This document shows positions 45,281-55,335 of a stretch of DNA of 64,000 nt, piece by piece. Made by a program: the position numbers and the translations under genes. Origin of the DNA: Velocimicrobium porci (lineage in GTDB: Bacteria; Bacillota; Clostridia; Lachnospirales; Lachnospiraceae); the NCBI RefSeq assembly GCF_009696045.1, contig NZ_VUMT01000005.1, positions 97,510 to 161,509 of the forward strand. Direction: 5' to 3'. The notes beneath the pieces are model-generated. The model was not told where the DNA came from and searched no databases. It was given only the letters and a program-made list of their open reading frames with translations. Positions within the stretch are counted from its first letter, which is position 1. The number at the start of each line of letters is the position of its first letter.

Positions 45281-46642
45281 ATGGGACAACATGATTTGGG
45301 AACTGAGCGTATTGGTAAGCTTGTATTTAGCTTAGCCGTGCCGATGATTATTTCTCAGATTGTTAATCTTCTATATAATATGGTAGACCGAATTTATATA
45401 GGACGACTGGAAGATGGGGCACTTGCTATGGCGGCTTTGGGAGTATGTTTCCCAATGATTACTATAGTTGCAGCGTTTGCCCAGTTACTTGGCAGTGGAG
45501 GTGCACCGCTTAGTGCAATTAAAATGGGTGAGAAGCGAAATGATAAAGCTGAGGAAATTATGACAAATAGCTTTATGATGCTTATTATTGTTGGTTTTGC
45601 ACTGACTATACTGACACTTGTTTTTAGAGAACCGATTTTATATTTATTTGGTGCGAGTAATCAGACATTTAAATATGCAGAAAGTTATCTTACAATCTAT
45701 GCAGTTGGAACGATTTTTGTCCAGCTTACAATGGGAATGAACTCGTATATAACATGTCAGGGGTTTTCAAAAATTGGAATGTGTACGGTATTAATTGGTG
45801 CTATTTTGAATATTATATTAGATCCAATCTTCATCTTTTTATTTCATATGGGGGTTAGTGGTGCAGCACTTGCAACAATTCTATCTCAAGGAGTTTCCTG
45901 CCTTTGGGCATTGAATTTTTTATTTGGGAAAAAGAGCATTTTGAAGATCAGAAAAAAGTATTTGAAGCCAAATATTAAAATAGTCGGCTCTATTATGGCA
46001 TTGGGAATTTCACCGTTTATTATGCAGGCAACGGAGAGTCTGGTGCAGATTTCTTTTAATACACAGATGTTAAGATTTGGTGGAAATACAGCGTTAGGAG
46101 GTCTGACTATTATGTATAGTCTTACTACATTTATTTCCGGACCTCTTGGCGGACTTGCTCAGGGTGCTGCACCAATTATCAGTTATAATTATGGTGCTAA
46201 AAATCTTGCACGTGTGAAGAAAGCATTTCGGTTAATAATTACTTCTTGTCTTATCGGTTCTATTTTATTGGCAGGTTCAATTATGATATTCTCAAGGCAG
46301 TTTGCATTTATTTTTATTAAACAGGGAGAAATTTTAGAGTTTACAACTTGGGCATTGCGGATTTTTATGATAGGAATGACAATATTTGGACTTCAGATAG
46401 GATGTCAGAATACATTTATGGCATTGGGACAAGCGAAGATTTCGCTCGTTATGGCGTTATTGCGTAAGGTTATTTTACTGGTCCCTCTCGTTTATATCCT
46501 TCCTTGCTTTATGGAAGATAAAGTAAAAGGTGTATTAATGGCGGAACCGATTGCCGATGCAACAGCGGCAATTGTAACGACAATTAGCTTTGCGATTTTT
46601 TATCATAAAAAATTAAAGAACGAATTAGAAAATAATTATTGA
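45281..46642 (+). CDS. MATE family efflux transporter
   Basis: This protein of about 453 residues has twelve hydrophobic helices in two similar halves. It has MATE family motifs (PMIISQIVNLLYNMVDRIYIG near the start, GAAPIISYNYGAKN in the middle). It should export cationic drugs or metabolites by Na+ or H+ antiport. The frame opens at ATG 45272 beside its ribosome site; the second ATG at 45281, with AAAGGA 9 bases before it, is the better start. The gene is followed after about 90 bases by the serine hydrolase, probably as a separate unit. Confidence 0.92.
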   Translation: MGQHDLGTERIGKLVFSLAVPMIISQIVNLLYNMVDRIYIGRLEDGALAMAALGVCFPMITIVAAFAQLLGSGGAPLSAIKMGEKRNDKAEEIMTNSFMMLIIVGFALTILTLVFREPILYLFGASNQTFKYAESYLTIYAVGTIFVQLTMGMNSYITCQGFSKIGMCTVLIGAILNIILDPIFIFLFHMGVSGAALATILSQGVSCLWALNFLFGKKSILKIRKKYLKPNIKIVGSIMALGISPFIMQATESLVQISFNTQMLRFGGNTALGGLTIMYSLTTFISGPLGGLAQGAAPIISYNYGAKNLARVKKAFRLIITSCLIGSILLAGSIMIFSRQFAFIFIKQGEILEFTTWALRIFMIGMTIFGLQIGCQNTFMALGQAKISLVMALLRKVILLVPLVYILPCFMEDKVKGVLMAEPIADATAAIVTTISFAIFYHKKLKNELENNY

Positions 46643-46732
46643 GGCATTGGAAAAAATAGAATATAATGGAGAAAACAAGTATTGCGTTAGCTTTAGGTAA
46701 TGAGTAGTTCATGAAAGGGTAAGGGCATTTAT

Positions 46733-48958
46733 ATGAGAAAAATGAATTGGAAGAAAAGGTTGAGTTTATTAATGGCTGTTACAATGCTTTGTACAGTTTC
46801 GGTACCAGCCAGGGCAGCAGAGGTTGCTAAGATTGGAATTGGAACCGAAAGTAATACAGCGACTGTTCCATATTTAAAGCAGCTTGATAAAAAAGAATGG
46901 TATCCTGTCACAGAACAGCAGATTAGTGATTATGAAAAGACAAGAAAGAAGAAAATTGGAAAGGCAAGTATAGCAGATGTTAATAGTGCGGAAGGTTTTG
47001 CAGAAACGAAAGCCGATGTATTTAGTGCACTTTATGGAGAATATAGTGTACAGTATGCTTTGATAGACAATGGAGAAATAACATTATCCGGTCAGTCAGG
47101 TTTTGCAAATATAAAAGAAGAGAAAAAGCCTACAAAGGATTCTATGTATGGCATTGGTTCAATCAGTAAAATTTTTGCTTCCACAGCTATTATGCAGCTT
47201 GTTGATGAAGGTAAAATTGACTTAGACAAACCGGTAGTGGATTATGTCAAAGATTTTAAAATGCTAGATAGCAGATATAAGGAAATTACAGTCCGTATGC
47301 TTTTGAACCATTCTTCTGGACTTATGGGAAGCAGTTTTTCTAATGCCTTGCTATTTAATGACTCAGACACTGTTAACCATGATGAGTTTTTAAATATATT
47401 AAAAAAACAACGTTTAAAAGCAGATCCGGGAGCTTATTCTGTGTATTGTAATGATGGTTTTACATTGGCAGAGATTGTAGTTGAACGTGTTACAAATCAG
47501 TCATTTACAGAATATATCCAAAAGAATATTTGTAAACCATTAAAATTATCCAATACAAAGACTCCCCAGGATAAATTTGACAAAAATAAGATGGCGACCG
47601 CTTATGAAGGAATTGATGAGGCGGTTCCATTAGAAAATTTCAATGCAATTGGAGCCGGAGGTATTTATTCCAGTGCAGAAGATTTATGTCATCTTGCAAC
47701 GGCATATATGGATAACGGAAATAAAAATATACTTTCTGAAGTTTCGAAAGAAGCTACCATGAATCGGGAATGTGACCGTGGAATGTGGAAAAAGACTAGT
47801 AAAGAAACTGTAAATTATGGTCTTGGCTGGGATAGTGTAGAGTTATATCCGTTTTCTGAATATGGAATACAGGCACTTGCGAAGGGTGGAGATACTTTAT
47901 ATTATCATGGAAGCTTGATTGTATTACCGGAGCTTAATATGGCAGTAGCCGTATTATCGGCAGATGGAAACAGTTCTTTGAATGAGGTATTAGGTCAGGG
48001 AATTTTACTCCGTTATTTGAAGGAAAAAGGGAAAATTTCCAGTCTTCCAACGGAAGGCTCATTCGCGTCTTATGTAAATGCTCAAGTACATATGCCAGCG
48101 GATTTAAAAGAAAATAGTGGATATTATACTTGTTTTGGTGGAACGCTGAAGGTTTCCATTACAGAGGATGGAATTTTAGACCTGAGGAACGTTTATGGTG
48201 TTACTGGACAAAAATATACTTATTGTGGTGACGGAAAATTTGTGGATGAAGCAGGAACAACAGTGTTATCATTTGTAAAAGAAGCAAATGGAAAGACTTA
48301 TTTATGGGCAGAAGGATATTCTACATTGCCAACAATCGGACAGATTTACAGTGCCAGCTATCAGGCACAGAAGGTGGAGGAAAATCCATTGTCGCAAAAG
48401 GTTAAAGATGCCTGGGAAAAACGAAATGATAAATTATATCTTGTAACAAGTGAAAAGTATTCTTCAATTTGCTATAATAATAGTCAGATTGTATTTTCAA
48501 TTGCACTTCCAAGTGACTTGGAAGGGTACATTAATGATGCAAAGATTGTAAATGGCAATTTGGCAGTTGCGACGGAACAGATTCCGAATATGTATGGAAG
48601 AGATTTAAGGGATTTAGACTTTTATAAAAAGGGCAAGGTAGAATATTTAGATACAGCAAGTTATACAGCGATTTCCGAAGATGGAATAGGTGATTTACCT
48701 GAAAAATCTAAATTTTCTGTTACAATTGGAAAAGATGGGCAGGCGAAGTGGTATAAGATTGGTAAGAATTCAGCGAATAAAAAAGTGAAGTTTGCAATAC
48801 CTGCAAAGGCATCCTTTGCAGTATATGATGAAGATTTTGAATGTTTAACACATTCTTATATATCCAATAAGAAGACAATTACACTTCCCGAGAATGGTTT
48901 TATTGTATTTGCAGGAGAAAAGAATAAAAAAATTACAGCAGTGTATAATACAAAATAG
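46733..48958 (+). CDS. Secreted serine hydrolase of the beta-lactamase/S12 family
   Basis: This 741-residue protein has a signal peptide (helix about 8-25, cleavage near ARA). The S12/class C domain spans about 75-430: Ser143 in SISK (Ser-x-x-Lys), Tyr238 in YCN (Tyr-x-Asn) and a YHGS box near 390. It could be a D-aminopeptidase, esterase or carboxypeptidase; true beta-lactamase activity is not shown. The C-terminal 300 residues form extra beta-rich domains (about 450-741) of unknown role. There is no cell-wall anchor, so it is probably released. Confidence 0.85.
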   Translation: MRKMNWKKRLSLLMAVTMLCTVSVPARAAEVAKIGIGTESNTATVPYLKQLDKKEWYPVTEQQISDYEKTRKKKIGKASIADVNSAEGFAETKADVFSALYGEYSVQYALIDNGEITLSGQSGFANIKEEKKPTKDSMYGIGSISKIFASTAIMQLVDEGKIDLDKPVVDYVKDFKMLDSRYKEITVRMLLNHSSGLMGSSFSNALLFNDSDTVNHDEFLNILKKQRLKADPGAYSVYCNDGFTLAEIVVERVTNQSFTEYIQKNICKPLKLSNTKTPQDKFDKNKMATAYEGIDEAVPLENFNAIGAGGIYSSAEDLCHLATAYMDNGNKNILSEVSKEATMNRECDRGMWKKTSKETVNYGLGWDSVELYPFSEYGIQALAKGGDTLYYHGSLIVLPELNMAVAVLSADGNSSLNEVLGQGILLRYLKEKGKISSLPTEGSFASYVNAQVHMPADLKENSGYYTCFGGTLKVSITEDGILDLRNVYGVTGQKYTYCGDGKFVDEAGTTVLSFVKEANGKTYLWAEGYSTLPTIGQIYSASYQAQKVEENPLSQKVKDAWEKRNDKLYLVTSEKYSSICYNNSQIVFSIALPSDLEGYINDAKIVNGNLAVATEQIPNMYGRDLRDLDFYKKGKVEYLDTASYTAISEDGIGDLPEKSKFSVTIGKDGQAKWYKIGKNSANKKVKFAIPAKASFAVYDEDFECLTHSYISNKKTITLPENGFIVFAGEKNKKITAVYNTK

Positions 48959-49131
48959 ATTAGTGATGAGAATGTAATGTAGGACTGTTGTAAAATAGCA
49001 CTTTAAAATTTGGTATAAATAGTTGTATGTATGGTGTTTTGGCTACTTATCTGGATTTGGAGTGTTGTTTTGCAATAGTCCTTTTGCATAAAGATAAAAC
49101 GGAAATAATAATGGAAAGGTGTCGATATAGA

Positions 49132-50508
49132 GTGAAGATTACAATTCCCGAAAAGGTGGCATATATTATAAATAGATTAATTGAGCATGGATATGAAGCA
49201 TATGCAGTAGGAGGATGCGTTCGTGATACAGTGCTTGGAAGGGTTCCGGAAGATTGGGATATTACAACGTCAGCAAGACCAGAGGACGTAAAAAAATTAT
49301 TTGTGAGGACAATTGATACCGGAATTTTACATGGAACTGTTACGGTTATGCTGGAAAAAGAGGGGTTTGAGGTTACTACGTATCGAATTGATGGCGAGTA
49401 TGAAGATAATCGACATCCGAAAACAGTAGAATTTACGTCAAACTTGAAAGAGGATTTGAGAAGGCGGGATTTTACAATTAATGCAATGGCATATAATGAG
49501 AAAGATGGATTGGTAGACTGCTTTGGCGGTATGGAGGATATTAAGCGAAAAAGAATTACTTGCGTAGGTGATCCAAATGATCGTTTCGATGAAGATGCTC
49601 TTCGTATTTTAAGAGCCGTTCGTTTTGCGGGACAATTAGGATTTTCAATTGAAGAAAATACGAGGATTGCAATGAAACAAAAAGCAGAAAATTTAAAATC
49701 AATCAGTGCCGAGAGAATCCGTGTCGAGCTTGATAAATTGCTTCGTTCCAATCATGCCGAGTTAATGAAGGAAGCTTATGAAACGAATATTACAAAAGCT
49801 GTTTTACCCGAGTTTGACATTATGATGCAAACGGAGCAAAATAATCCACATCATATTTATTCGGTCGGTGAGCATGTTGTTCAATCGGTTTGTGCAATGA
49901 ATGAATGGTGCTATAAGAACGGGCAGCATGATAAGAAGCTTCATTCAATTCTGGTCTGGACAATGTTGCTTCATGATGTTGGAAAGCCAGAATGTAAAAA
50001 AACAGATTATGATGGAATTGATCACTTTTATGGACATGAGGAAGTGGGAGCAAAAAAAGCAAAAGAAATTTTAAAAAGACTTAAATTTGACAATTATACG
50101 ATTGATTTTGTAACCCGCTTGATAAAATGGCATGATTATCGGATTGATGCAAAAGAAAAAACTGTTCGAAGAGCGTTAAGTAAGCTTGGGACAGATTTAA
50201 TTCCATATTGGTTTTGGGTACAGCGTATGGATATTTTTGCCCAGAATCCGGATAAGGCAAAGGAAAAAATTGAACGATTGGAACTAGTAGAAGAATGTTG
50301 TGAAAAAATCTTTGAACAGAACGATTGTCTGACGATAAAAGAACTGAAAATTAATGGTAAGGACTTAATGGACGCAGGGCTGGAACGTGGCAAACAAATA
50401 GGAGAAGCACTTAATTATCTGTTGGAAGTTGTTTTAGAACATCCTGAAATGAATGAAAAGGAAAAGCTTCTGGCAGTGTGTAAAAGAAAGTACATGCTGA
50501 TTCCATAA
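49132..50508 (+). CDS. cca: CCA tRNA nucleotidyltransferase with HD domain
   Basis: This protein of about 458 residues adds or repairs the 3'-CCA end of tRNAs. Head-domain motifs are GGCVRD, EDWDITT and RRDFTINAMAYN. The RNA-binding part follows, and an HD domain (MLLHDVGKPE, later GHEEVGAKKAKE) occupies about 275-380. The frame extends to 49027, and an ATG at 49111 is possible. I chose GTG at 49132 because AAAGGTG lies about 10 bases before it. HD-containing forms can have phosphatase or phosphodiesterase activity. The gene runs up to a terminator that also overlaps the cotS-like gene start. Confidence 0.93.
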   Translation: MKITIPEKVAYIINRLIEHGYEAYAVGGCVRDTVLGRVPEDWDITTSARPEDVKKLFVRTIDTGILHGTVTVMLEKEGFEVTTYRIDGEYEDNRHPKTVEFTSNLKEDLRRRDFTINAMAYNEKDGLVDCFGGMEDIKRKRITCVGDPNDRFDEDALRILRAVRFAGQLGFSIEENTRIAMKQKAENLKSISAERIRVELDKLLRSNHAELMKEAYETNITKAVLPEFDIMMQTEQNNPHHIYSVGEHVVQSVCAMNEWCYKNGQHDKKLHSILVWTMLLHDVGKPECKKTDYDGIDHFYGHEEVGAKKAKEILKRLKFDNYTIDFVTRLIKWHDYRIDAKEKTVRRALSKLGTDLIPYWFWVQRMDIFAQNPDKAKEKIERLELVEECCEKIFEQNDCLTIKELKINGKDLMDAGLERGKQIGEALNYLLEVVLEHPEMNEKEKLLAVCKRKYMLIP

Positions 50509-50536
50509 AGTCTGTGAAACATATGAATGAAACAAG

Positions 50537-50586
50537 AAGACCTCTCATAAAATTAAAGGTGAAATAAAATTGATGGGAGGTTTTTT
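50537..50586 (+). terminator. Terminator overlapping the next ribosome site
   Basis: ACCTCTCAT pairs with ATGGGAGGT (one G-T pair) and TTTTTT follows. The right arm is also the GGGAGG ribosome site of the CotS-like gene at 50590, so termination and hiding of that site go together. Confidence 0.65.
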
Positions 50587-50589
50587 GCA

Positions 50590-51561
50590 TTGAATGATAG
50601 ATTTGCGGAAGTACTGCAAGGCTATGATTTTACTGTCCGAGCGATGAACCGTGCAAGAGGAGCATTTCTTCTTGATACAAATCGGGGGCTTAAGCTTTTA
50701 AAAGGGCTTGAAAGTTCGGAAAAGAAGATTATCGCAGAGTATGAATTAACAACGTATTTGTCCGAAAGTTCTTTCCGCTATGTGGATAAGATCGTGAAGA
50801 ATAAGGAGGGAATGTTGATAACAGCAGACGGACAGGGAGAACGTTATATTGTCAAGGATTGGTTTTCGGGGGAAGAATGTAATGCAAGAGAAAAAGAGGA
50901 TGTTTTGGAGGGCGCAAGGACTTTAGGACGCCTTCATACATGTTTAAAAAGCTATTCTTTATCGGAAGAAGGAAGTTTAGCAAAGACAACGGATATAAGA
51001 ACCTCTCTGGAAAAGCATACAAGAGAACTGAGAAGAGTAAAGAGCTATATTCGAGGTAAAAAGAAAAAAAATGAATTTGAAGTGTCGATACTGGACTGTT
51101 TTGATATGTTTTATTCCAGAGCAGAGTGGGCTTTGGACTCTCTGGAAGATTGTATGTATCAGGAGCAACAGGTAATTCATGGAAGTTACACCTACCATAA
51201 TATTTTGCGAATCAAGAATGGCACAGCGGTTGTCAATTTTAATCGGGCAGAATATAATTCTCCAGTTATAGATTTGTACTATTTTTTTAGAAAGGTAATG
51301 GAAAAAAACAATTGGAAGATTTCTCTTGGAGAGGGAATTCTTAAGGAATATCAAAAAGCTTGTCAATTGTCAGAGTATCAATGGAAGCTTTTGGGACTTT
51401 TATTAGCATATCCGGAGAAATACTGGAAGATAGTGAATCATTATTATAATAACAAAAAATGTTGGACTGCGAATAAAAACGTTCAAAAATTGGAGGGAAT
51501 ACGAGAGCAGGAATGGCAGAAAACGTTATTTTTACAAAAGGTGTTTTCGCTTTCTTTTTAA
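50590..51561 (+). CDS. CotS-like spore coat kinase-fold protein
   Basis: This 323-residue protein resembles the CotS/YutH family of kinase-fold spore coat proteins. It has an N-terminal lobe (LLDTNRGLKLLKGLE), the HGSYTYHNIL segment where a kinase would have HGDxxxxN, and VVNFNRAEYNSPVIDLYYFF. The expected catalytic Asp is Ser, so true kinase activity is doubtful. Start is TTG with GGGAGG 9 bases upstream. It should act in the spore coat if sporulation works as in bacilli. Confidence 0.82.
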   Translation: MNDRFAEVLQGYDFTVRAMNRARGAFLLDTNRGLKLLKGLESSEKKIIAEYELTTYLSESSFRYVDKIVKNKEGMLITADGQGERYIVKDWFSGEECNAREKEDVLEGARTLGRLHTCLKSYSLSEEGSLAKTTDIRTSLEKHTRELRRVKSYIRGKKKKNEFEVSILDCFDMFYSRAEWALDSLEDCMYQEQQVIHGSYTYHNILRIKNGTAVVNFNRAEYNSPVIDLYYFFRKVMEKNNWKISLGEGILKEYQKACQLSEYQWKLLGLLLAYPEKYWKIVNHYYNNKKCWTANKNVQKLEGIREQEWQKTLFLQKVFSLSF

Positions 51562-51621
51562 AGATTTTTGGGTTATAATATTCATAAAGAGTGACAATTC
51601 ATGATAAAAAGAGGAAGATTT

Positions 51622-53091
51622 ATGTATAATACACAAGAAAGAAAAGGAAAAAGATTATTTTGCCAATTGGGAATACTTTTCATTATTGTAATTTGTATTA
51701 CCGGATGTCAAAAGAGCAGAGGAAGCAAGAAGGTTGTAAATCCTTCTTCACTTTCTACGGCACAAAACATAGGAAAAGAGAATCCTTATGATACAACATC
51801 GACCGGTGTAATAAAGGAAATTGATTTGGAGAGAAACAATATTACAATATTTGATATTGATAAAAAAAGAGATATTACATTTTTATATTCTAGTGCTACG
51901 GATATTAAGGATCGATATGAGAAACGTCTGACAATGGACCAGATGGAGATTGGTCAGATTGTTGATGCTTATTATTATAATACAAGCAAAAAAATGACGT
52001 TGATGAATATTAATAAGGATTCATGGGATTATTCAAATGTAGATCGATATACAATGGAGAAAACAAATCGTATTATCCGGCTGGGTGAAAAAAATTATCA
52101 ATATGATGAGAATTTAATTATTTCATCGGGAACAGAATTAATTGATTCCATTGATTTGAATCAAAAAGATCAACTGCTTGTGCGAGGGATTGGGAGTAAA
52201 GTATATTCTATTTGCGTCACAAAAGGTCATGGTTATATCCGGTTAAAAAATTATAATGATTTTATTGGTGGAACAGTTGAAGTTGGTTATGGAATTATAG
52301 TTCCTATTGTTGATAATATGCTGATTGTAGCGAGGGAAGGGGCTTATTGTGTAAGATTAGAAAATGGTGATTTAAAAGCCGAAAAAAATATTACCTTATT
52401 GCGTGATGAAGAGATTACGCTGGATATGGCTCAATATCATAAAAAAGAACCGAAGGTCGGGTATGTGAATTTTCAGATTGATCCAAAAGGTGCAGATTTA
52501 TATATTAATGGAAAATTGAAGGAGTATGAAGATCCGGTTAAGCTTAATTATGGAAAATATGAAATTAAAGTAACGATGACAGGTTATGAGGACTATGAAG
52601 GGATTTTGACAATTGGTGGGTCTACTTCGACTATTATTATTAGTCTGGCGGAAGGTTCTGCCAAGGTAAAAGATAATAAATCCTCATCGAACAGTGGGAC
52701 ATCGGCTTCTTCTGGAAGCTCAAATAATAATAGCTCCGGCAATCATTCAGACAGTAATAATAACTCGTCGGGTGAAGATTCTAAAAATGATTCCGAGCAT
52801 TCTACTTCAATTGAAGATAAAGATGACAGTTCTTCTGATAATAGCTCTCAATCGGGGACAAAGAAGACAGACAATGCTCATAAGATAACCATCGATGCTC
52901 CAAAAGGGGCAGAGGTTTATTTAAATGGAACATTAAAGGGAACGGTACCGGTTTCGTTTAAAAAGGAAATTGGCACACATACAATTACATTAAGTCAAAC
53001 GGGATATACGACGCGAAGCTATACAGTGGATGTTGTCGATGACGGCGAGGATGTAATATTGAATTTCCCGGAAATGACAAAAACACAATAG
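51622..53091 (+). CDS. Lipoprotein with two PEGA domains
   Basis: This protein of about 489 residues has a lipobox ending ITGC (Cys31 or so) and a helix before it. A beta-rich first part runs to about 280. The first PEGA domain is near 285-345 (DPKGADLYINGKLKEYEDP, then TGYEDYEG). A Ser/Asn/Asp/Lys-rich linker (about 350-420) has no motif, and the second PEGA domain is near 425-485 (APKGAEVYLNGTLKGTVP, ending TRSYTVDV). PEGA domains are linked to surface protein assembly. The start has AGAGGAAG about 6 bases before the ATG; the upstream ATG at 51601 is less likely. It is followed after 18 bases by the phosphohexomutase. Confidence 0.85.
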   Translation: MYNTQERKGKRLFCQLGILFIIVICITGCQKSRGSKKVVNPSSLSTAQNIGKENPYDTTSTGVIKEIDLERNNITIFDIDKKRDITFLYSSATDIKDRYEKRLTMDQMEIGQIVDAYYYNTSKKMTLMNINKDSWDYSNVDRYTMEKTNRIIRLGEKNYQYDENLIISSGTELIDSIDLNQKDQLLVRGIGSKVYSICVTKGHGYIRLKNYNDFIGGTVEVGYGIIVPIVDNMLIVAREGAYCVRLENGDLKAEKNITLLRDEEITLDMAQYHKKEPKVGYVNFQIDPKGADLYINGKLKEYEDPVKLNYGKYEIKVTMTGYEDYEGILTIGGSTSTIIISLAEGSAKVKDNKSSSNSGTSASSGSSNNNSSGNHSDSNNNSSGEDSKNDSEHSTSIEDKDDSSSDNSSQSGTKKTDNAHKITIDAPKGAEVYLNGTLKGTVPVSFKKEIGTHTITLSQTGYTTRSYTVDVVDDGEDVILNFPEMTKTQ

Positions 53092-53109
53092 GAATAGGAG
53101 GAAGTATCT

Positions 53110-54846
53110 ATGGATTACAAGAAAAATTATGAGGAATGGTTACAAAATCCTTATTTTGATGAGGCTACGAAGAAAGAACTTGAGAGTATACGGGAAAATG
53201 AAAACGAGATAAAAGAGCGTTTTTATATGGATTTAGAATTTGGGACTGCCGGTCTTAGGGGGATTATTGGTGCAGGTACAAATCGCATGAATGTGTATAC
53301 GGTTCGTAAAGCGACTCAGGGGCTTGCAAACTATATTTGTAAACAGGGAATGGAAGAGAAGGGCGTTGCGATTGCTTATGATTCCAGACGTATGTCTACT
53401 GAATTTGCAGAGGAAGCAGCACTTTGCCTTGCAGCAAATGGGATTAAAGCATACATATTTGAAACACTTCGTCCAACACCAGAATTGTCTTTTGCTGTAA
53501 GAGAGCTTCATTGTGCAGCCGGTATTAATATTACGGCAAGCCATAATCCTCCGGAATATAATGGATATAAGGTATATTGGGAAGATGGTGCACAGATAAC
53601 TCCTCCTCATGACAGTGGAATTATGAGTGAAGTAAAGGCTGTTACTGATTATAGTACTGTTAAGACGATGACGGTGGAGCAGGCAAAAGAAAAAGGGCTG
53701 TATCAGGTAATTGGAACAGAAATTGATGATAAATATATGGAGGAACTGAAAAAACAAGTTATCCATTGGGACAGCATAAAAGAAGTTGGAAAAGAGCTTA
53801 AGATTGTATATACTCCACTTCACGGAACGGGTAATTTACCGGTGAGAAGAATATTAAAAGAAATTGGATTTGAACAGGTTTATGTTGTACCACAACAGGA
53901 ACTTCCGGACGGTGAGTTCCCAACAGTAAGTTACCCAAATCCAGAAGCAGAGGAGGCGTTCCAGTTAGGACTTTCGCTTGCAAAGGAGAAGGATGCAGAT
54001 CTTGTTCTTGCAACGGATCCGGATGCTGATCGGCTTGGTGTTTATGTAAAGGATACAAGATCTGGACAGTATATTCCATTGACAGGAAATATGTCTGGTT
54101 GTCTTTTAGCTGACTATGAAATTGGACAGAGAAAAGAAAAAAATGGAAGCGTTCCGTCAGATGGGGCTTTAATTAAAACAATTGTTACTTCTAATATGGC
54201 GGCGGCGATTGCAAAATACTATGGAGTTCAATTGATAGAAGTATTGACAGGTTTTAAATTTATCGGACAGAAAATTCTTGGATTTGAACAGTCTGGAAAA
54301 GGAGAGTATTTATTTGGATTTGAGGAAAGCTATGGTTGTTTGATTGGTACTCATGCAAGAGATAAAGATGCGATTGTTGCAACTATGGCGTTATGCGAAG
54401 CAGCAGCGTATTACAAAACAAAGGGCATGACTCTTTGGGATGCAATGATAGAACTTTATGAACGTTATGGTTACTATAAAGATGGTGTTAAAGCGATTGG
54501 CTTAAGTGGAATTGAAGGACTTGAGAAGATTCAGGCTATTATGAGTACGTTAAGAGAAAATACACCAAAAGAGGTTGCCGGTTATAAAGTATTGGCGGCA
54601 AGAGATTATAAATTAGATACAATTAAAAACTTAACAACTGGTGAAGTAACTGCTACCGGACTCCCTAATTCCAATGTTCTTTATTATGAATTATCGGATC
54701 AGGCATGGCTTTGCGTAAGACCATCCGGAACAGAGCCAAAGATTAAATTTTATTTTGGAATTGTTGGAGAATCGTTAGAGGATGCGGACAAAAAGGCAGC
54801 CGATTTTTCGAATGCAATTCAAGAGATGGTTGATCAGCTAATGTAA
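53110..54846 (+). CDS. Phosphoglucomutase/phosphomannomutase
   Basis: This 578-residue alpha-D-phosphohexomutase has Ser144 in TASHNPPEYNG (phospho-serine site), the metal-binding ATDPDADRLG, the sugar-binding GFEESYG and the C-terminal RPSGTEPKIKFY. It moves phosphate between C1 and C6 of glucose or mannose. It starts 18 bases after the PEGA lipoprotein, with AGGAGGAAG before the ATG, so they are probably one transcript. The exact sugar is not certain; a PgcA-type role in glucosylation is plausible. Confidence 0.95.
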   Translation: MDYKKNYEEWLQNPYFDEATKKELESIRENENEIKERFYMDLEFGTAGLRGIIGAGTNRMNVYTVRKATQGLANYICKQGMEEKGVAIAYDSRRMSTEFAEEAALCLAANGIKAYIFETLRPTPELSFAVRELHCAAGINITASHNPPEYNGYKVYWEDGAQITPPHDSGIMSEVKAVTDYSTVKTMTVEQAKEKGLYQVIGTEIDDKYMEELKKQVIHWDSIKEVGKELKIVYTPLHGTGNLPVRRILKEIGFEQVYVVPQQELPDGEFPTVSYPNPEAEEAFQLGLSLAKEKDADLVLATDPDADRLGVYVKDTRSGQYIPLTGNMSGCLLADYEIGQRKEKNGSVPSDGALIKTIVTSNMAAAIAKYYGVQLIEVLTGFKFIGQKILGFEQSGKGEYLFGFEESYGCLIGTHARDKDAIVATMALCEAAAYYKTKGMTLWDAMIELYERYGYYKDGVKAIGLSGIEGLEKIQAIMSTLRENTPKEVAGYKVLAARDYKLDTIKNLTTGEVTATGLPNSNVLYYELSDQAWLCVRPSGTEPKIKFYFGIVGESLEDADKKAADFSNAIQEMVDQLM

Positions 54847-54927
54847 GCAGGATTGGAATTGTTTTTTTGATTGTCATGAAATCCACAAATAAATCATAAG
54901 ATATAAAAAATGATAAAAGAGGATGAT

Positions 54928-55335
54928 ATGAGAAAATTATATATTATAGTCCTTTGTCTTTTAGGAATGTTTTTTATGATTAGTTGCTCTAAAAAAGCGG
55001 ACAATTCCGGTCAGGGAAAAGAAATGGAGTTTACGGTTGTAGATGATATTAATATACTGGATGAGCTGAAGGAGATTATTGACGAAAAGAAAAATGACGC
55101 ATTTCAAATGACCTTTACATCAGGTGATAATATGTATCTGGTTGTTGGTTATGGAGAACAATCTACAGGTGGATATAGTATTAAAGTAGAAAATCTTTGC
55201 ATGAAAGAAGATGGAATCCACCTAAAGACCAATCTTTTAGGACCGGACAAAGAGGAAAAGGTTAGCAGTAAGCCAAGTTTTCCATATGTTGTAGTAAAAA
55301 TACAAACTATCGATGCAGAAGTTACATACGAATAG
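54928..55335 (+). CDS. PrcB-like lipoprotein
   Basis: This protein of about 135 residues has a short helix and lipobox ending ISC. A C-terminal domain resembles PrcB_C (GYGEQSTGGYSIKVENL, then FPYVVVKI). PrcB proteins help a surface protease in some bacteria, but no protease gene is adjacent. The frame opens at 54910, but GAGGATGAT before the ATG at 54928 is the better start. It stands alone after the phosphohexomutase. The stretch to 55598 shows only A+T-rich sequence and a few weak hairpins. Confidence 0.75.
   Translation: MRKLYIIVLCLLGMFFMISCSKKADNSGQGKEMEFTVVDDINILDELKEIIDEKKNDAFQMTFTSGDNMYLVVGYGEQSTGGYSIKVENLCMKEDGIHLKTNLLGPDKEEKVSSKPSFPYVVVKIQTIDAEVTYE

Noticed and set aside
46733..48958. 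True beta-lactamase (antibiotic resistance) call for the S12 protein
   Set aside because: The Ser-x-x-Lys and Tyr-x-Asn motifs are shared by esterases and peptidases of the same family, and the large extra C-terminal part is not found in resistance enzymes.
49047..49751. 234-codon frame on the minus strand inside cca
   Set aside because: It is antisense to a well-supported gene, has no ribosome site and has a composition typical of a mirror frame.
53233..53823. 196-codon minus-strand frame inside the phosphohexomutase gene
   Set aside because: It is a Cys- and His-rich shadow without a start site, opposite a clear enzyme gene.
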